A stretch of 64,000 bases of DNA from Sulfuricurvum sp. (GCF_028712165.1 NZ_JAQTQR010000002.1:1-64000), one strand, 5' to 3'; shown: positions 53,200-63,460, numbered from the stretch's first letter. Notes: generated by a model from the letters alone, not told the origin. Numbers and translations are program-made.

Positions 53200-54009
53200 A
53201 TGATTAAAAATCTCATCACCTATCCCGATCCGACTATCCGGCTTATATCCGCCAATGTCCGTTTCTTTAATGACGAATTGTCTCAGTGGATCACCGATAT
53301 GATCGACACGATGAGAGCGAATGATCTTAGCGCCCTCAGTGCCATTATGATAGGTATCCAATACAATGTAATCGTTATGAAAGAAGGGGAAAACTATATC
53401 CCGTATATAAATGCCCGTTTGATCAAACATTCAGGGATGAGTACGCAGACCGAACGGAGTACCTATTACCCCGGAATCAGTGTAGATGTTGATCGATTTG
53501 AGAATGTAACGGTAATTTATGAAGACGAAAAAGGGAACCCTCACCATCGTGATTTGGATGCCGAAATGTCCAGAACCTTTCAGCAGCAGCTCGATTATTG
53601 TTTTGGAAGTACCTTTGTAGATCGTGTTGATAAAGAGATGAAACAGCGGATTAATGATCATTTGGAACACGGTCTCGTAGAAGGGGGCGGTTCATGTCCG
53701 ATTGTCTTTTATCGGGACTATTTTAAGCGAGGTGCGAAATATTTGATCTCCTTTACAGCGCTTACCTTTATCCTTCCGTTTTTTGTTTCACCTGAAATCC
53801 AAAAATGGGTGTATACGATTGACACCTATATTTTGATCCTCATTCCGTTATTGCTGGTTGCTTACTTTTTGTACGCGCAGTACGAGGCCAGGATCTACAA
53901 ACAGTGTACGAGTTGTCAAACCGGAAATATTATCGGTACGACGGCAATTTTGCTTTTTCAATATGCAATTATCAGTTTAGGCGTTTTTTTCTGGATTGCA
54001 CTAAAATAA
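53200..54009 (+). CDS. Inactivated peptide-deformylase-like protein fused to membrane helices
   Basis: A 269-residue protein. The N-terminal 150 residues align in order with peptide deformylase (LITYPDPTIRLIS..., then DMIDTMRAND), but the three active-site motifs are lost: GxGLAAPQ reads LSALSAIMIG, EGCLS reads YYPGISV, and HExDH reads QQQLDYC. Two or three membrane helices (about 185-265) follow, with a CxxC pair (CTSCQTG) between them. It therefore cannot be a metal deformylase. It may be a binding or sensing protein at the membrane. Confidence 0.7.
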   Translation: MIKNLITYPDPTIRLISANVRFFNDELSQWITDMIDTMRANDLSALSAIMIGIQYNVIVMKEGENYIPYINARLIKHSGMSTQTERSTYYPGISVDVDRFENVTVIYEDEKGNPHHRDLDAEMSRTFQQQLDYCFGSTFVDRVDKEMKQRINDHLEHGLVEGGGSCPIVFYRDYFKRGAKYLISFTALTFILPFFVSPEIQKWVYTIDTYILILIPLLLVAYFLYAQYEARIYKQCTSCQTGNIIGTTAILLFQYAIISLGVFFWIALK

Positions 54010-54079
54010 TAAAAAATTATATTTTTACCCTTTTTTCAGTATCATAACCCTAAAAATTGTTTAGCAGTAAGGAATCCGA

Positions 54080-56356
54080 ATGTCTCTACCGGATATATCC
54101 CCTTTAGTCCGTTCCAAGGAGAAACTCCTCTTTGAAAAGGACTCTATATTACACGAATGGGTCGAATCCGAGCTGTGTATTTCGATTTTAGAGCGTCATG
54201 AGATTGAACCCGATTTTTTTCGTACCTATTATGCCGGCAGTGTTTATGATTACTTCATGGGAGTTGTTTCCGGAAATATGGCGATCGGTGAGTGTCCGGT
54301 AATCGCTGATCTAATCGATTACCTGAAAAACAAAGATCTTCGGGCAGATGAACTGTTCGTTTTATGTACCCATTTTAAGCGTTCGGTTATCAATGCAACG
54401 TACCGTTTAGGGATTAATGATCAGTCGGTATTCAATGTGATCAGCTTTTTGTTTGATCAAAATTTTGCCAGCGTATTAAAACTCTATACGGATACCATTT
54501 ACCAAAAAGAGCAGGAAGCACTCAATGCTTCCAAAGCCAAAGAGTATTTTCTCTCTAACATGTCTCATGAAATCCGCACGCCGCTGAATGCGATTTTGGG
54601 ATTTGTATCCCTTTTGCGTGATGAAACAACGAATCCGCGTTATCAGCAGTATCTCGATATTATCAGCAACAGCGGTGAGAACCTTCTGCATATCATCAAT
54701 GATATCCTTGATTTCTCAAAACTCCGCAGCGGAGAATTTACGGTTGATCCTCAGCCCTTTAATATCCATGACGAGATTTCGCATACCATGGAGCTTTTTG
54801 TTCCGAGTGCCAACTCCAAAAGTATTACCCTGACCAGTTTTATCGATCCCTCTATCCCGTATGAAATTGTTGCGGATGCACTTCGAATCAAACAGATTGT
54901 CGGGAATTTTTTGAGTAATGCAGTTAAATTCAGTCATCCCGGCGGAGCGATCCATGTTGAAGCAAGATGTACAGATGGAATACTATCCCTATCCGTGAAA
55001 GATAACGGAATCGGTATCGCACCGGGAGATCAAGAACGAATTTTCGACGCTTTCTCTCAAGCACAAGAGGGGATGATGAAAATTAATGAGGGGACCGGTT
55101 TAGGTTTATCCATTTGTAACCAGCTGGCAGAGCATATGGGAGGGACAATCGAACTTGAAACCGAATTAGGGGCGGGGAGTTTGTTTACGCTTAAAATACC
55201 TGTTGTTGCCAACTATGAGTGTGAAATACCTAAATTCGATGTTTCAATTTTTGACGGTATCCGATTCGGCCTTCTTGAGTATGACCCTTCCGAGAGTTAT
55301 AAACTCGAATCGCTTCAGCGATATTGGGAACATTTCGGATTGGATATACAGCAGGTATCAACCGTTCAGGAAGAGTGTGATCTTCTGATCTTTTTAGAGA
55401 GTTCTATGGATGATGAAAAACGGGAAATTATTCTACGGCATCGTATTCCATCCGTCGCAATTTTGGACTTTTTGGATGATCGTTATGATACAACTTCTAC
55501 GATTGTGCCGCTTACCTTTCCGATCTATTGTACGAAACTCCAAAGCGCTTTGAGTGAGGTTTTGGGGATTACCCATTCCCGTCATCCGATTGAAATAGGG
55601 GAAAACGGGAGACTCGGCTTTATCGGCAAGGTTTTGGTTGCCGAAGACAATCTCGCCAATCAGGAACTCATTAAAATTATTTTAGAACGATACGGTTTGG
55701 AATACGTCATAGCTGCGAACGGACAAGAAGCACTGATGGAGTACCGATCAGAGAATTTTGATCTCATTTTTATGGATGAGCAGATGCCTCAAATGGACGG
55801 AAATGAAGCAACGGCAGCTATTTTGGCATACGAGAAAGAAAGAGGAGAAAAACATACTCCGATTGTAGCATTAACCGCCAATGTCATTAAAGGTGCACGT
55901 GAACGCTCCATCCAAAACGGGTATGACGCATTTTTAGGCAAGCCGATCGTCTTGCGTGAGATAGAGCAGATTTTCGAACGCTATTTGGAACCTACGGTTC
56001 TCCCTTTGCGAGAGAGTGCATCGACTAAAGTGTTGAGCAGCAGAGCTATCGATATGGATCATCTCAAGAGTGCTTTAATGCTCGAAGAAGACCAGATTGA
56101 ACATTTGTTGGAAATCTATCATCATAAAATGGAACATTCCCTTCATGAACTTTTGAGTGCGATAGAGAAAAAATCGTATGAGGATATTGCCTTTATCGCC
56201 CATGCGATTAAAGGTTCGAGCGCTAATTTCCGTTTTGAGGAGCTCTCCAGACTGGCATATGTCATTGAAGAATCGGCGGTAGGAGAAGATGACGAGTTTG
56301 ATTTTATCGAAGCCTACGAAGTGCTCCGATCCGAATTTATAAAGAAGTTTATATAG
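54080..56356 (+). CDS. Hybrid sensor histidine kinase with receiver and Hpt domains
   Basis: A 758-residue soluble kinase. A helical N-terminal sensor part (about 1-150) is followed by HisKA (SNMSHEIRTPLN, His163), HATPase_c (NAVKFS, DNGIGI, GTGLGLSI), a receiver (about 510-640; phospho-Asp about 564 in FMDEQMPQMDG) and an Hpt domain (about 665-758; HAIKGSSANF, His709). No membrane helix is seen. It likely relays phosphate internally and may act on the response regulator encoded next to it on the opposite strand. Confidence 0.93.
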   Translation: MSLPDISPLVRSKEKLLFEKDSILHEWVESELCISILERHEIEPDFFRTYYAGSVYDYFMGVVSGNMAIGECPVIADLIDYLKNKDLRADELFVLCTHFKRSVINATYRLGINDQSVFNVISFLFDQNFASVLKLYTDTIYQKEQEALNASKAKEYFLSNMSHEIRTPLNAILGFVSLLRDETTNPRYQQYLDIISNSGENLLHIINDILDFSKLRSGEFTVDPQPFNIHDEISHTMELFVPSANSKSITLTSFIDPSIPYEIVADALRIKQIVGNFLSNAVKFSHPGGAIHVEARCTDGILSLSVKDNGIGIAPGDQERIFDAFSQAQEGMMKINEGTGLGLSICNQLAEHMGGTIELETELGAGSLFTLKIPVVANYECEIPKFDVSIFDGIRFGLLEYDPSESYKLESLQRYWEHFGLDIQQVSTVQEECDLLIFLESSMDDEKREIILRHRIPSVAILDFLDDRYDTTSTIVPLTFPIYCTKLQSALSEVLGITHSRHPIEIGENGRLGFIGKVLVAEDNLANQELIKIILERYGLEYVIAANGQEALMEYRSENFDLIFMDEQMPQMDGNEATAAILAYEKERGEKHTPIVALTANVIKGARERSIQNGYDAFLGKPIVLREIEQIFERYLEPTVLPLRESASTKVLSSRAIDMDHLKSALMLEEDQIEHLLEIYHHKMEHSLHELLSAIEKKSYEDIAFIAHAIKGSSANFRFEELSRLAYVIEESAVGEDDEFDFIEAYEVLRSEFIKKFI

Positions 56357-56359
56357 CGG

Positions 56360-57109
56360 CTATTCTTCCAAATAATAACCGACTCCCGAAGCGTTTTTAA
56401 TCACGTCGGTTGGGAGTTTACTCCGTAGTCTCCAAACAAGTGTCCGGACACTGTTGTCGGTAGCCCCTTTGGTCTCCCAAACATAATTGATCGCCTGTTC
56501 GAAATCGACGACACTCCCTAGCTGTGCAACCAGCAGACGGATAAATGCGTTCTCTTTTTTGGTGAGTTTGATTTTTTGGTTTTGGTAATAGGTTTCACCC
56601 AATCCGGTATCGTGACGATACCCCTCGCCGAATTCGACAATCGGTTTGTCGGAGAGTTTTTTAGCGTAGACTAATTTTTCAAGCTCTTCCCGGTCTGATT
56701 TGAGTTCATCAATATTGGAATTGCGTTTTCGCTCTTCTTTAAACCGGTAAAGTGCCATTTGAATCGTGGTATGCAGATTAATAGGATCAAATGGTTTGAC
56801 GATGTAGCCATATGGTTCGGTTTTTTTCGCTTTTGCAAGCATATCATTGTCTGAATGGGCTGTTAGGTAAATAAAGGGGAGCGGATGTTTATCACGGATA
56901 AATTGTGCGAGTTCGATTCCGTCCATCGTCTTTTGTAAGCCGATGTCGATCAGAGCAATGTCAGGATTATAAATTTTAATTTTATTGCGTGCTGTAACGG
57001 CATTATCGGCAATGGATATTACATCGTACCCTTGTTTTTCAAGGGACATTTTCAAATTCATTGCCGTGACTTCGTCGTCTTCAACGACAAGCACTTTGAT
57101 CATACTCAT
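56360..57109 (-). CDS. Response regulator with winged-helix output
   Basis: A 249-residue protein. The receiver domain (1-118; VLVVEDDEVTA, ALIDIGLQKTMDG with the phospho-Asp near 54) is followed by a charged linker and an OmpR-like winged helix (about 165-249; VWETKGATDNSVRTLVWRLRSKLP). It ends 3 bp from the hybrid kinase gene, convergently, so the two may be a pair. Confidence 0.92.
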   Translation of the reverse strand: MSMIKVLVVEDDEVTAMNLKMSLEKQGYDVISIADNAVTARNKIKIYNPDIALIDIGLQKTMDGIELAQFIRDKHPLPFIYLTAHSDNDMLAKAKKTEPYGYIVKPFDPINLHTTIQMALYRFKEERKRNSNIDELKSDREELEKLVYAKKLSDKPIVEFGEGYRHDTGLGETYYQNQKIKLTKKENAFIRLLVAQLGSVVDFEQAINYVWETKGATDNSVRTLVWRLRSKLPTDVIKNASGVGYYLEE

Positions 57110-57285
57110 GTATCCTCTTTTATTATAGTTTTATTAGTAATTATTTTATCACATTGTCGATGAAATTGTACGATAATGCACGCAAATATTGTGATGAGCG
57201 GTCGCTATTGTAGAATAATATTTCTTTTTTATCCGTTATTCAACCCAAAAGGGGCATAATCGCGTCATTCACAGGTAACGATAGG

Positions 57286-58659
57286 ATGACAATGCTTGAC
57301 TTTGATAAATTTACCAAATATTCCAAACCGGGACCTCGTTATACGAGTTATCCTACGGCATTAGAGTTTAGTGACACGTTTGATTACGACAGCTACCTCG
57401 GAAAGCTCCACTCACAAGATCCTTCGAGACCTCTTTCGCTTTATTTCCATTTGCCGTTTTGTAAGAATGCCTGCTATTTTTGCGGCTGTAATGTTGTTTT
57501 TACCTCTAAAGAAGAGAAGAAAGAGCGTTACATTGACTATCTTACACGTGAGCTTCAGATTCTTTCGCAGCATATTGATGTGAATCGTCCTGTCATTCAG
57601 CTCCACTTCGGCGGCGGGACGCCGACGTTTTTCGATGCGGATCAACTGAACCGAATCATCAGTGCGATCAAGAGCCATTTTAAAAACTTTACCGCTGATG
57701 CCGAGATCAGCTGTGAGATCGATCCGCGCCATATCAACGAAGAACAGATGAAAGTGATGAGTGATGCCGGATTTAACCGTGTGAGCTTCGGGATTCAGGA
57801 TTTTGATGAGAAGGTACAAGTCGCCGTTCACCGTGTCCAGCCGTACGATATCACCAAAGCGGCAATGGATTTGGCGCGCAAATACAACATGGTGAGTGTC
57901 AATGTCGATTTGATCTACGGCTTGCCGTATCAGAGTTTGGAGACATTCAAAAAAACACTAGATTTATCGTTGACGCTGAACGCAGACCGGTTCGCCGTTT
58001 TCAACTATGCGCACGTCCCGTGGCTTAAAAAAACCATGCGTAAAATCGATGAGACGACACTTCCTCATCCGGCAGAGAAACTTGCCATCATGCGCTATAC
58101 GATTGATCACATGGAGTCCAACGGATATCGAATGATCGGAATGGACCATTTTGCCAAAGCTGAGGATGAACTTTTTAAAGCAATCGACAAAGGTGAACTG
58201 CACCGTAATTTCCAAGGGTACACGACGAAAGGCGGTGCAGATTTGATCGGTATCGGTCTCACCTCGATCGGCGAAGGCTCAGATTATTATGCGCAAAACT
58301 TCAAAGAGATGGAAGGCTATGAAGCCGCCATCGATGCGGGAAAATTGCCGTATGAACGCGGGGTAGGCCTCAATGAGGATGATCGTATCCGTCAGTTTGT
58401 TATTATGGAATTGATGAGTAATTTCAAACTCGATATCGTCCGTTTCGAACGGCTGTACGGCGTGAAATTTGCAGAGTATTTTGCCGATGCGATCGAAGCA
58501 CTTAAACCGTTTGAAGCAGATGGTTTGCTTACTATGACTCCGGAAGCGATTACGTGTTCAACGACAGGAACATTATTGATCCGTAATATCGCAATGCCGT
58601 TTGATGCCTATATGAAACGGCATGCGGCTTCTGACAAAGCGTTTAGTAAAACGGTGTAA
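57286..58659 (+). CDS. hemN: Oxygen-independent coproporphyrinogen III oxidase HemN
   Basis: A 457-residue radical-SAM enzyme of heme synthesis, active without O2. The cluster motif is FCKNACYFCGC (Cys59, 63, 66), followed by HFGGGTPTFF and the SFGIQDFD motif. Length matches HemN proper and not the shorter HemW, and the C-terminal domain is present. The start is ATG 57286 or 57292. Confidence 0.94.
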   Translation: MTMLDFDKFTKYSKPGPRYTSYPTALEFSDTFDYDSYLGKLHSQDPSRPLSLYFHLPFCKNACYFCGCNVVFTSKEEKKERYIDYLTRELQILSQHIDVNRPVIQLHFGGGTPTFFDADQLNRIISAIKSHFKNFTADAEISCEIDPRHINEEQMKVMSDAGFNRVSFGIQDFDEKVQVAVHRVQPYDITKAAMDLARKYNMVSVNVDLIYGLPYQSLETFKKTLDLSLTLNADRFAVFNYAHVPWLKKTMRKIDETTLPHPAEKLAIMRYTIDHMESNGYRMIGMDHFAKAEDELFKAIDKGELHRNFQGYTTKGGADLIGIGLTSIGEGSDYYAQNFKEMEGYEAAIDAGKLPYERGVGLNEDDRIRQFVIMELMSNFKLDIVRFERLYGVKFAEYFADAIEALKPFEADGLLTMTPEAITCSTTGTLLIRNIAMPFDAYMKRHAASDKAFSKTV

Positions 58660-58663
58660 ATGA

Positions 58664-59947
58664 ATGGAACCTCGCGAACTCTTTAATTTTACCGAAACTT
58701 CGGATGCCTGTATTAAATGCGGGAAATGTATTCCGGTGTGTACTATCCACAATGTTAATGCGGATGAGGTTACCTCTCCACGCGGATTTATCGATCTGCT
58801 CGGTGCGTATCAGCGCGGGCAGTTGGAATTGGATAAAAACGCCAAAGCGATTTTTGAAACCTGCTTTTTATGTACCAATTGTACGGACGTATGTCCGAAA
58901 GCCCTTCCGACGGATATGGTGATCGAACAGGTTCGTGCCGATCTGGCCGATAAATACGGAATTGCATGGTTTAAGCGGGCATTTTTCTTTCTTCTGCGTC
59001 ATCGTACATTAATGGATATCCTCTTTAAACTCGGGTATGTCTTTCAAACGTGTGGGTTTAAAATCAAAGCGGAACTTAACTCGATGCAGCCGCGGTTTAA
59101 TCTGCCGATCATCAAAAAAGAGCGTCTTTTACCGTCGATGGGAAAAACATCCTTTTTGAACACTTATCCTGAAAATATTCCTAACGGCGGAAAACGCCGT
59201 GTTGCCATATTTATCGGATGTTTGGCAAACTACAATTACACGGAGATCGGTAAAGGGTTGTTGGAAATTTTGGAAGTGTTGGAAGTAGATGCTTTTATCC
59301 CCAAAAAACAGCTTTGCTGCGGAGCACCTGCCTATTTTACCGGGGACTTTGCGACAGTCGATCATAACGCCAAAAAGAACATTGAGTATTTTGAAAGTTT
59401 CATCGATGAGGTTGAAGCGATCATCATTCCCGAAGCGACCTGCAGTGCAATGATCAAAATCGATTACGAGCATTTCTTTCACGATCAGCCCGAGTGGCTG
59501 GAGCGCGCACGTGCGCTGAAAGACAAAATCTTTATGGCAACCGAGTGGCTGGAACAAAAAACCGATCTCAAAGCAATTTTGGCGAGCAAGGGGCGAAGTG
59601 ACGCGGTGGTGACCTATCACGATCCGTGCCATGCCCGTAAGATGCAGGGGGTTTATCAAGAACCGCGCCGCCTCGTTTCTCAAAACTACACGATTACCGA
59701 AATGAGCGATCCGAATGCCTGCTGCGGTTTCGGCGGTGTGACGATGCAGACGGAAAATTTCCATTTTGCCCAGGCCGTAGGGAGACCGAAAGCTGCCATG
59801 ATCGCTAAAACAGGGGCACAGGTGGTTACGGCTGAGTGCAGTGCATGCCGAATGCAGATCAATAATTCTATGAATGAGGCGAATGTCGATGTCGTCTTTA
59901 AAAATCCGATCGAACTGATCGCGGAAGCACTAAAGGCCGGACAATGA
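58664..59947 (+). CDS. GlcF/HdrD-like iron-sulfur oxidoreductase subunit
   Basis: A 427-residue protein with two [4Fe-4S] motifs (CIKCGKCIPVC at about 16-26 and CFLCTNCTDVCP at about 67-78) and two CCG domains (QLCCGAPAYF about 222, ACCGFGG about 350). Such subunits take electrons from partner flavoproteins. No flavin subunit is next to it; it follows hemN by 4 bp, so a link to heme synthesis or to a distant partner is possible. Confidence 0.85.
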   Translation: MEPRELFNFTETSDACIKCGKCIPVCTIHNVNADEVTSPRGFIDLLGAYQRGQLELDKNAKAIFETCFLCTNCTDVCPKALPTDMVIEQVRADLADKYGIAWFKRAFFFLLRHRTLMDILFKLGYVFQTCGFKIKAELNSMQPRFNLPIIKKERLLPSMGKTSFLNTYPENIPNGGKRRVAIFIGCLANYNYTEIGKGLLEILEVLEVDAFIPKKQLCCGAPAYFTGDFATVDHNAKKNIEYFESFIDEVEAIIIPEATCSAMIKIDYEHFFHDQPEWLERARALKDKIFMATEWLEQKTDLKAILASKGRSDAVVTYHDPCHARKMQGVYQEPRRLVSQNYTITEMSDPNACCGFGGVTMQTENFHFAQAVGRPKAAMIAKTGAQVVTAECSACRMQINNSMNEANVDVVFKNPIELIAEALKAGQ

Positions 59948-60441
59948 CAACGATAGAGGTTGAATCGTTTTTAGAAACATTCCAAACACTGGTTATGGCC
60001 TCCATCACTCCTGAGGGTGAACCGCATGCGAGTACGGCACCGTATATTCGAATAGAAAATAATTTTTATATCCTCATCAGTACGGTAGCGCAACACGGAC
60101 GGAATCTTTTGGCTAGCGAAAAGGTCTCTTTGCTCTTTGTTGAAGATGAGTCTCAATGCATACAACCTTTTGCCCGCAAACGGGTAATGATTGAAGCATC
60201 CGTAAGCGAATTAGACCGTGATAATGAGACATATTCACAAGTTATCGATCGTTTGTGTGCCCATTTTGATCCGGACTTGGTTACATCACTCTCGAATATG
60301 GGAGATTTTCATCTGTTTGAGCTTACTCCCCAAAGCGGCAGTGTCGTTATGGGATTCGGCAAGGCGTATCGTTTGAACGAACATATGGAAGTTCAGACTC
60401 AAATCATGGGTCAGCATCAAAAAGGGCATGGGAATGGATAA
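59944..60441 (+). CDS. HugZ / pyridoxamine-oxidase-like heme-related protein
   Basis: A 165-residue split-barrel flavin/heme-binding fold (LVMASITPEGEPHASTAPYI, FYILIS, HGRNLLASEKVSLLF). HugZ proteins of Campylobacterota degrade or use heme, and the C-terminal end (QTQIMGQHQKGHGNG) is His-rich. Its place after hemN supports a heme role. It overlaps the previous gene by ATGA. Confidence 0.78.
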   Translation: MTTIEVESFLETFQTLVMASITPEGEPHASTAPYIRIENNFYILISTVAQHGRNLLASEKVSLLFVEDESQCIQPFARKRVMIEASVSELDRDNETYSQVIDRLCAHFDPDLVTSLSNMGDFHLFELTPQSGSVVMGFGKAYRLNEHMEVQTQIMGQHQKGHGNG

Positions 60442-60769
60442 ACTTCTCATCGTATGGAGCAGCGGTGAGGTCGAAGTAGCCAAAAAACTTGTGCTCCTTT
60501 ATGGAAGTGTTATCTTGCCGCGGGGATATTGGGATGAAGCCCATCTGATGATCTGGGGACCATCGGCAAAACTTTTGGCAGAGAATGCTGATATTCAGGA
60601 AATGTTTGCCAAGGTCGTAGATAGCGGTGTCAAATCTTCCGTATGTGTTGTATGCAGTGACGATTACGGTGTAACCGAGCAGCTTCGATCTTTGGGTGTG
60701 GAACCGATTCACACGGGAGAATTTTTGACCGAAGCTCTGAAAAATGACTGGAAAGTCGTGACGTTCTAA
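60434..60769 (+). CDS. DsrE-family protein
   Basis: A 111-residue DsrE/MTH1491-like fold (DKLLIVWSSGEVEVAKKLVLLYG; ending HTGEFLTEALKNDWKVVTF). The CVVC pair (about 71-74) may be redox-active. The start 60434 is chosen for its GGG-rich upstream bases. Function is uncertain; DsrE proteins handle sulfur carriers or redox signals. Confidence 0.7.
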   Translation: MDKLLIVWSSGEVEVAKKLVLLYGSVILPRGYWDEAHLMIWGPSAKLLAENADIQEMFAKVVDSGVKSSVCVVCSDDYGVTEQLRSLGVEPIHTGEFLTEALKNDWKVVTF

Positions 60770-60778
60770 AGGAACATA

Positions 60779-61597
60779 ATGGAATTTTGGAACCATATCT
60801 ACGAGCATTTTAATCCGGTAGCGTTTAACCTTTTTTCGATTCCCGTCCATTGGTACGGGTTGATGTATGTCCTCGCGCTCCTCTCGGCACTGATGATTGC
60901 CAAATGGATTGTCAAGAAAGATAACATCGCGATTACCAAAGAACAGCTGGACGATTATTTTATCTATGCGGAGATCGGCGTTATCCTCGGTGCCCGGTTA
61001 GGGTACATCCTTTTTTACGATATCCATACGTCCTATTATCTGAGTCATCCGTGGCAGATATTTAACCCGTTTATCGACGGGCAGTTCGTCGGAATCCGCG
61101 GGATGAGTTTCCACGGGGCTATAGTGGGCTTTTTGATCGGATCGTATCTGTATCATCGCCGACACGGTATCCCTTTCGGGCGCTTGATGGATTTGGTAGC
61201 GGTATCGGTTCCTTTGGGATATGTATTCGGACGGATCGGAAACTTTCTCAATCAAGAGCTTGTAGGACGTGTTACCGATGTGCCGTGGGGGATTTACGTC
61301 TACGATACTCTCCGTCACCCTTCACAGCTGTATGAAGCATTTGTCGAGGGGATCGTTGTTTTTGTCCTTATCTATGCTTACCGTAAGCGCAAAGCATTTG
61401 AAGGTGAACTGATCTTGCTGTACGGATTTTTATACGGAATCGGTCGTGCTTCGGTGGAGTTTTACCGTGCACCGGATGCACAGATCGGGTATATCGCAGG
61501 TCAGTGGATGACGCTCGGGATGGCATTGAGCTTAGGGATGGCAGCGGTATCGGTGATTATATGGATTTGGATGAAAAAGAGTATTATCAAAAGATAA
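60779..61597 (+). CDS. lgt: Prolipoprotein diacylglyceryl transferase Lgt
   Basis: A 272-residue inner-membrane enzyme with about seven helices that transfers diacylglycerol to the lipobox Cys of lipoproteins. HWYGLMY near the start, the SFHGAIVGFLIG motif and GRIGNFLNQE are family hallmarks. It ends overlapping the convergent kinase gene by 11 bp. Confidence 0.96.
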   Translation: MEFWNHIYEHFNPVAFNLFSIPVHWYGLMYVLALLSALMIAKWIVKKDNIAITKEQLDDYFIYAEIGVILGARLGYILFYDIHTSYYLSHPWQIFNPFIDGQFVGIRGMSFHGAIVGFLIGSYLYHRRHGIPFGRLMDLVAVSVPLGYVFGRIGNFLNQELVGRVTDVPWGIYVYDTLRHPSQLYEAFVEGIVVFVLIYAYRKRKAFEGELILLYGFLYGIGRASVEFYRAPDAQIGYIAGQWMTLGMALSLGMAAVSVIIWIWMKKSIIKR

Positions 61598-62792
61598 TAC
61601 AAAACGTATGGATTCCTTCTTCATAGCGGTAGCTCAATGTAAAATTATGCAGTTCGCACACTGACTGGGCGATATATAGCCCCAATCCTAATCCGCCTTC
61701 TCCGCGCTCTGTTACAAATGCCTGTAACGCCTCTTCAACCGGACGTTTAAGCGGTTCACCGCTGTTACGGATACAGATTTTTTCACCGTTACACGTAATT
61801 TCTATCGGAAGCGAAGATGCATGACGGACTGCATTATCAATCAAGTTTTGAAGAGCACTGGTAAAGAGACTTTCATCGACTGTAATGGTTTGTTCACAAC
61901 CGCTCATTCGGACTGAATGGTTATCAATGATCAGATTTTCGATTGCTTTATGAATCATTGTATCAAGACGATGCGGACTTTTGGTGAGTGAAAAAGCATG
62001 CATTTTCTCAATATATGCCATTTGACGTATCAGATGTTCGAGTCGGGTAAAAAGTTTCCCGAGCAAGTTTCGATTCGGACTTGGCTCTTCGAGTTCTACG
62101 ATGAGTTTTCCCTTCATAATCGGTGTTTTGAGCTCGTGCATGATGTTGCGCAAAAAGAGTTCGCGCGATTTTTTGAATTTGTTTTGTTTTTCCAGTGCAC
62201 TGTGCAGGGCGTTGGAAATGAGGGCGATTTCATCCTTGCCTGTGTTGGGCGTATTGAGGATCTCTTCTCCTTCGCCGTATCGCTGTATTTGCTCGTACAA
62301 ATGTTTGAGCGGTTTGAGATTTTTCCAAAGTACCAAATACATACTCACCAAACCGCCCATGAGGGCAAAAAACAAGAACCAGACAAAATAGTACGTTGCC
62401 CCCTCGGCCGTATCGCGATAATACATTGTACAGTGCTCACGTGACAACGCGTAAATCAAGCCTTTGTTGTCTTTGTAGATGGTGACGCTCACATTGCGGG
62501 ATCGAAGTTTGGCACGCATCGGCGGTGGGAGAGGAATCGCTTCACAATTCGGTGTCAGTGCATCTATGATTTTAAATCCCGCTTCCTGAAGTTCTTCGCT
62601 TTGTTCCATACAGGTTCGATCTCTTGTCTCATCTATGATACGGGAGAGCTCCATAGAGCGATGGGCAAGGAGGTGGAATCTTTGTTGTTCCTGCTCGCTC
62701 AAAGCAGAGATAAACAATAACAGTAAAACGATCACTGCCAAAAAAAAGAAAAAATGGAGTTTGAAAAATACGGAGTGACGGCGCGAAATCAT
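61587..62792 (-). CDS. Membrane sensor histidine kinase
   Basis: A 401-residue kinase. The start 62792 (MISRRHSVFF) is chosen because it makes an ATGA overlap with the response regulator and opens on the first membrane helix. A periplasmic domain of about 100 residues lies between two helices. HAMP-like linker, HisKA (MHELKTPIM) and HATPase (DNAVRHAS, GLGLYI) follow. It is paired with the 62789 regulator and a Spy-like protein, suggesting an envelope or metal stress system. Confidence 0.92.
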   Translation of the reverse strand: MISRRHSVFFKLHFFFFLAVIVLLLLFISALSEQEQQRFHLLAHRSMELSRIIDETRDRTCMEQSEELQEAGFKIIDALTPNCEAIPLPPPMRAKLRSRNVSVTIYKDNKGLIYALSREHCTMYYRDTAEGATYYFVWFLFFALMGGLVSMYLVLWKNLKPLKHLYEQIQRYGEGEEILNTPNTGKDEIALISNALHSALEKQNKFKKSRELFLRNIMHELKTPIMKGKLIVELEEPSPNRNLLGKLFTRLEHLIRQMAYIEKMHAFSLTKSPHRLDTMIHKAIENLIIDNHSVRMSGCEQTITVDESLFTSALQNLIDNAVRHASSLPIEITCNGEKICIRNSGEPLKRPVEEALQAFVTERGEGGLGLGLYIAQSVCELHNFTLSYRYEEGIHTFCIIF

Positions 62793-63451
62793 AGAGTAAA
62801 CTGATAGCCCATTCCTCGAATGGAACGGATGAGGGTAGGGTGTTTGGGGTTGGCTTCGACTTTTTGGCGAATACGGCTGATGAGAACGTCGATACTGCGC
62901 TCTGAGCTCTCCCATCCGATCGATTCGACGTTATTGGCGATAAAGTCACGGGAAATGATCTGACGGCGGTGTTTTATAAGCAGCGCCAGAAGCTCAAATT
63001 CGGCACGAGTCAGCGGAAGAAGCTCTCCGTCTTTATAAATACCGTTTTCATCTACGCGGAACGTATCTGTGCTCACCTGAATCGTTTTACCGTTGATGCG
63101 TCGAAGGAGGCTTTGTATACGGGCGACAAGCTCGCGCGGCTCATAGGGCTTGGGGAGATAATCATCGGCACCGAGTTCCAGTGCAATGACTTTGTCTCCC
63201 AAATCACTCCGAGCCGAGGAGATAATGATGGGAATATCGCTCCGTTCTCGGAGCATTTTGCAGACATCCAGCCCGTCGATATCGGGAAGGGTTAGATCAA
63301 GCAGTACAAGATCGTACGACTCGATTCCCAGCGATGCAAGAGCACTTTTGGGATGGGCATAGCTGATCACCTCCATCTGATAACGGCTCAGATACTGCGT
63401 GAGCAGGTCTGAGATTTCGAGATCGTCTTCAATCAGGAGGATTTTTACCAT
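62789..63451 (-). CDS. OmpR-family response regulator
   Basis: A 220-residue regulator with a receiver (ILLIEDDLEIS, LVLLDLTLPDIDG with phospho-Asp about 52, ending YLPKPYEPREL) and a winged helix (RSDFIANNVES-like region to YQFTL). It overlaps its kinase gene and follows a Spy-like gene by 9 bp, so it may regulate that gene. Confidence 0.94.
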   Translation of the reverse strand: MVKILLIEDDLEISDLLTQYLSRYQMEVISYAHPKSALASLGIESYDLVLLDLTLPDIDGLDVCKMLRERSDIPIIISSARSDLGDKVIALELGADDYLPKPYEPRELVARIQSLLRRINGKTIQVSTDTFRVDENGIYKDGELLPLTRAEFELLALLIKHRRQIISRDFIANNVESIGWESSERSIDVLISRIRQKVEANPKHPTLIRSIRGMGYQFTL

Positions 63452-63460
63452 AGGAACTGA

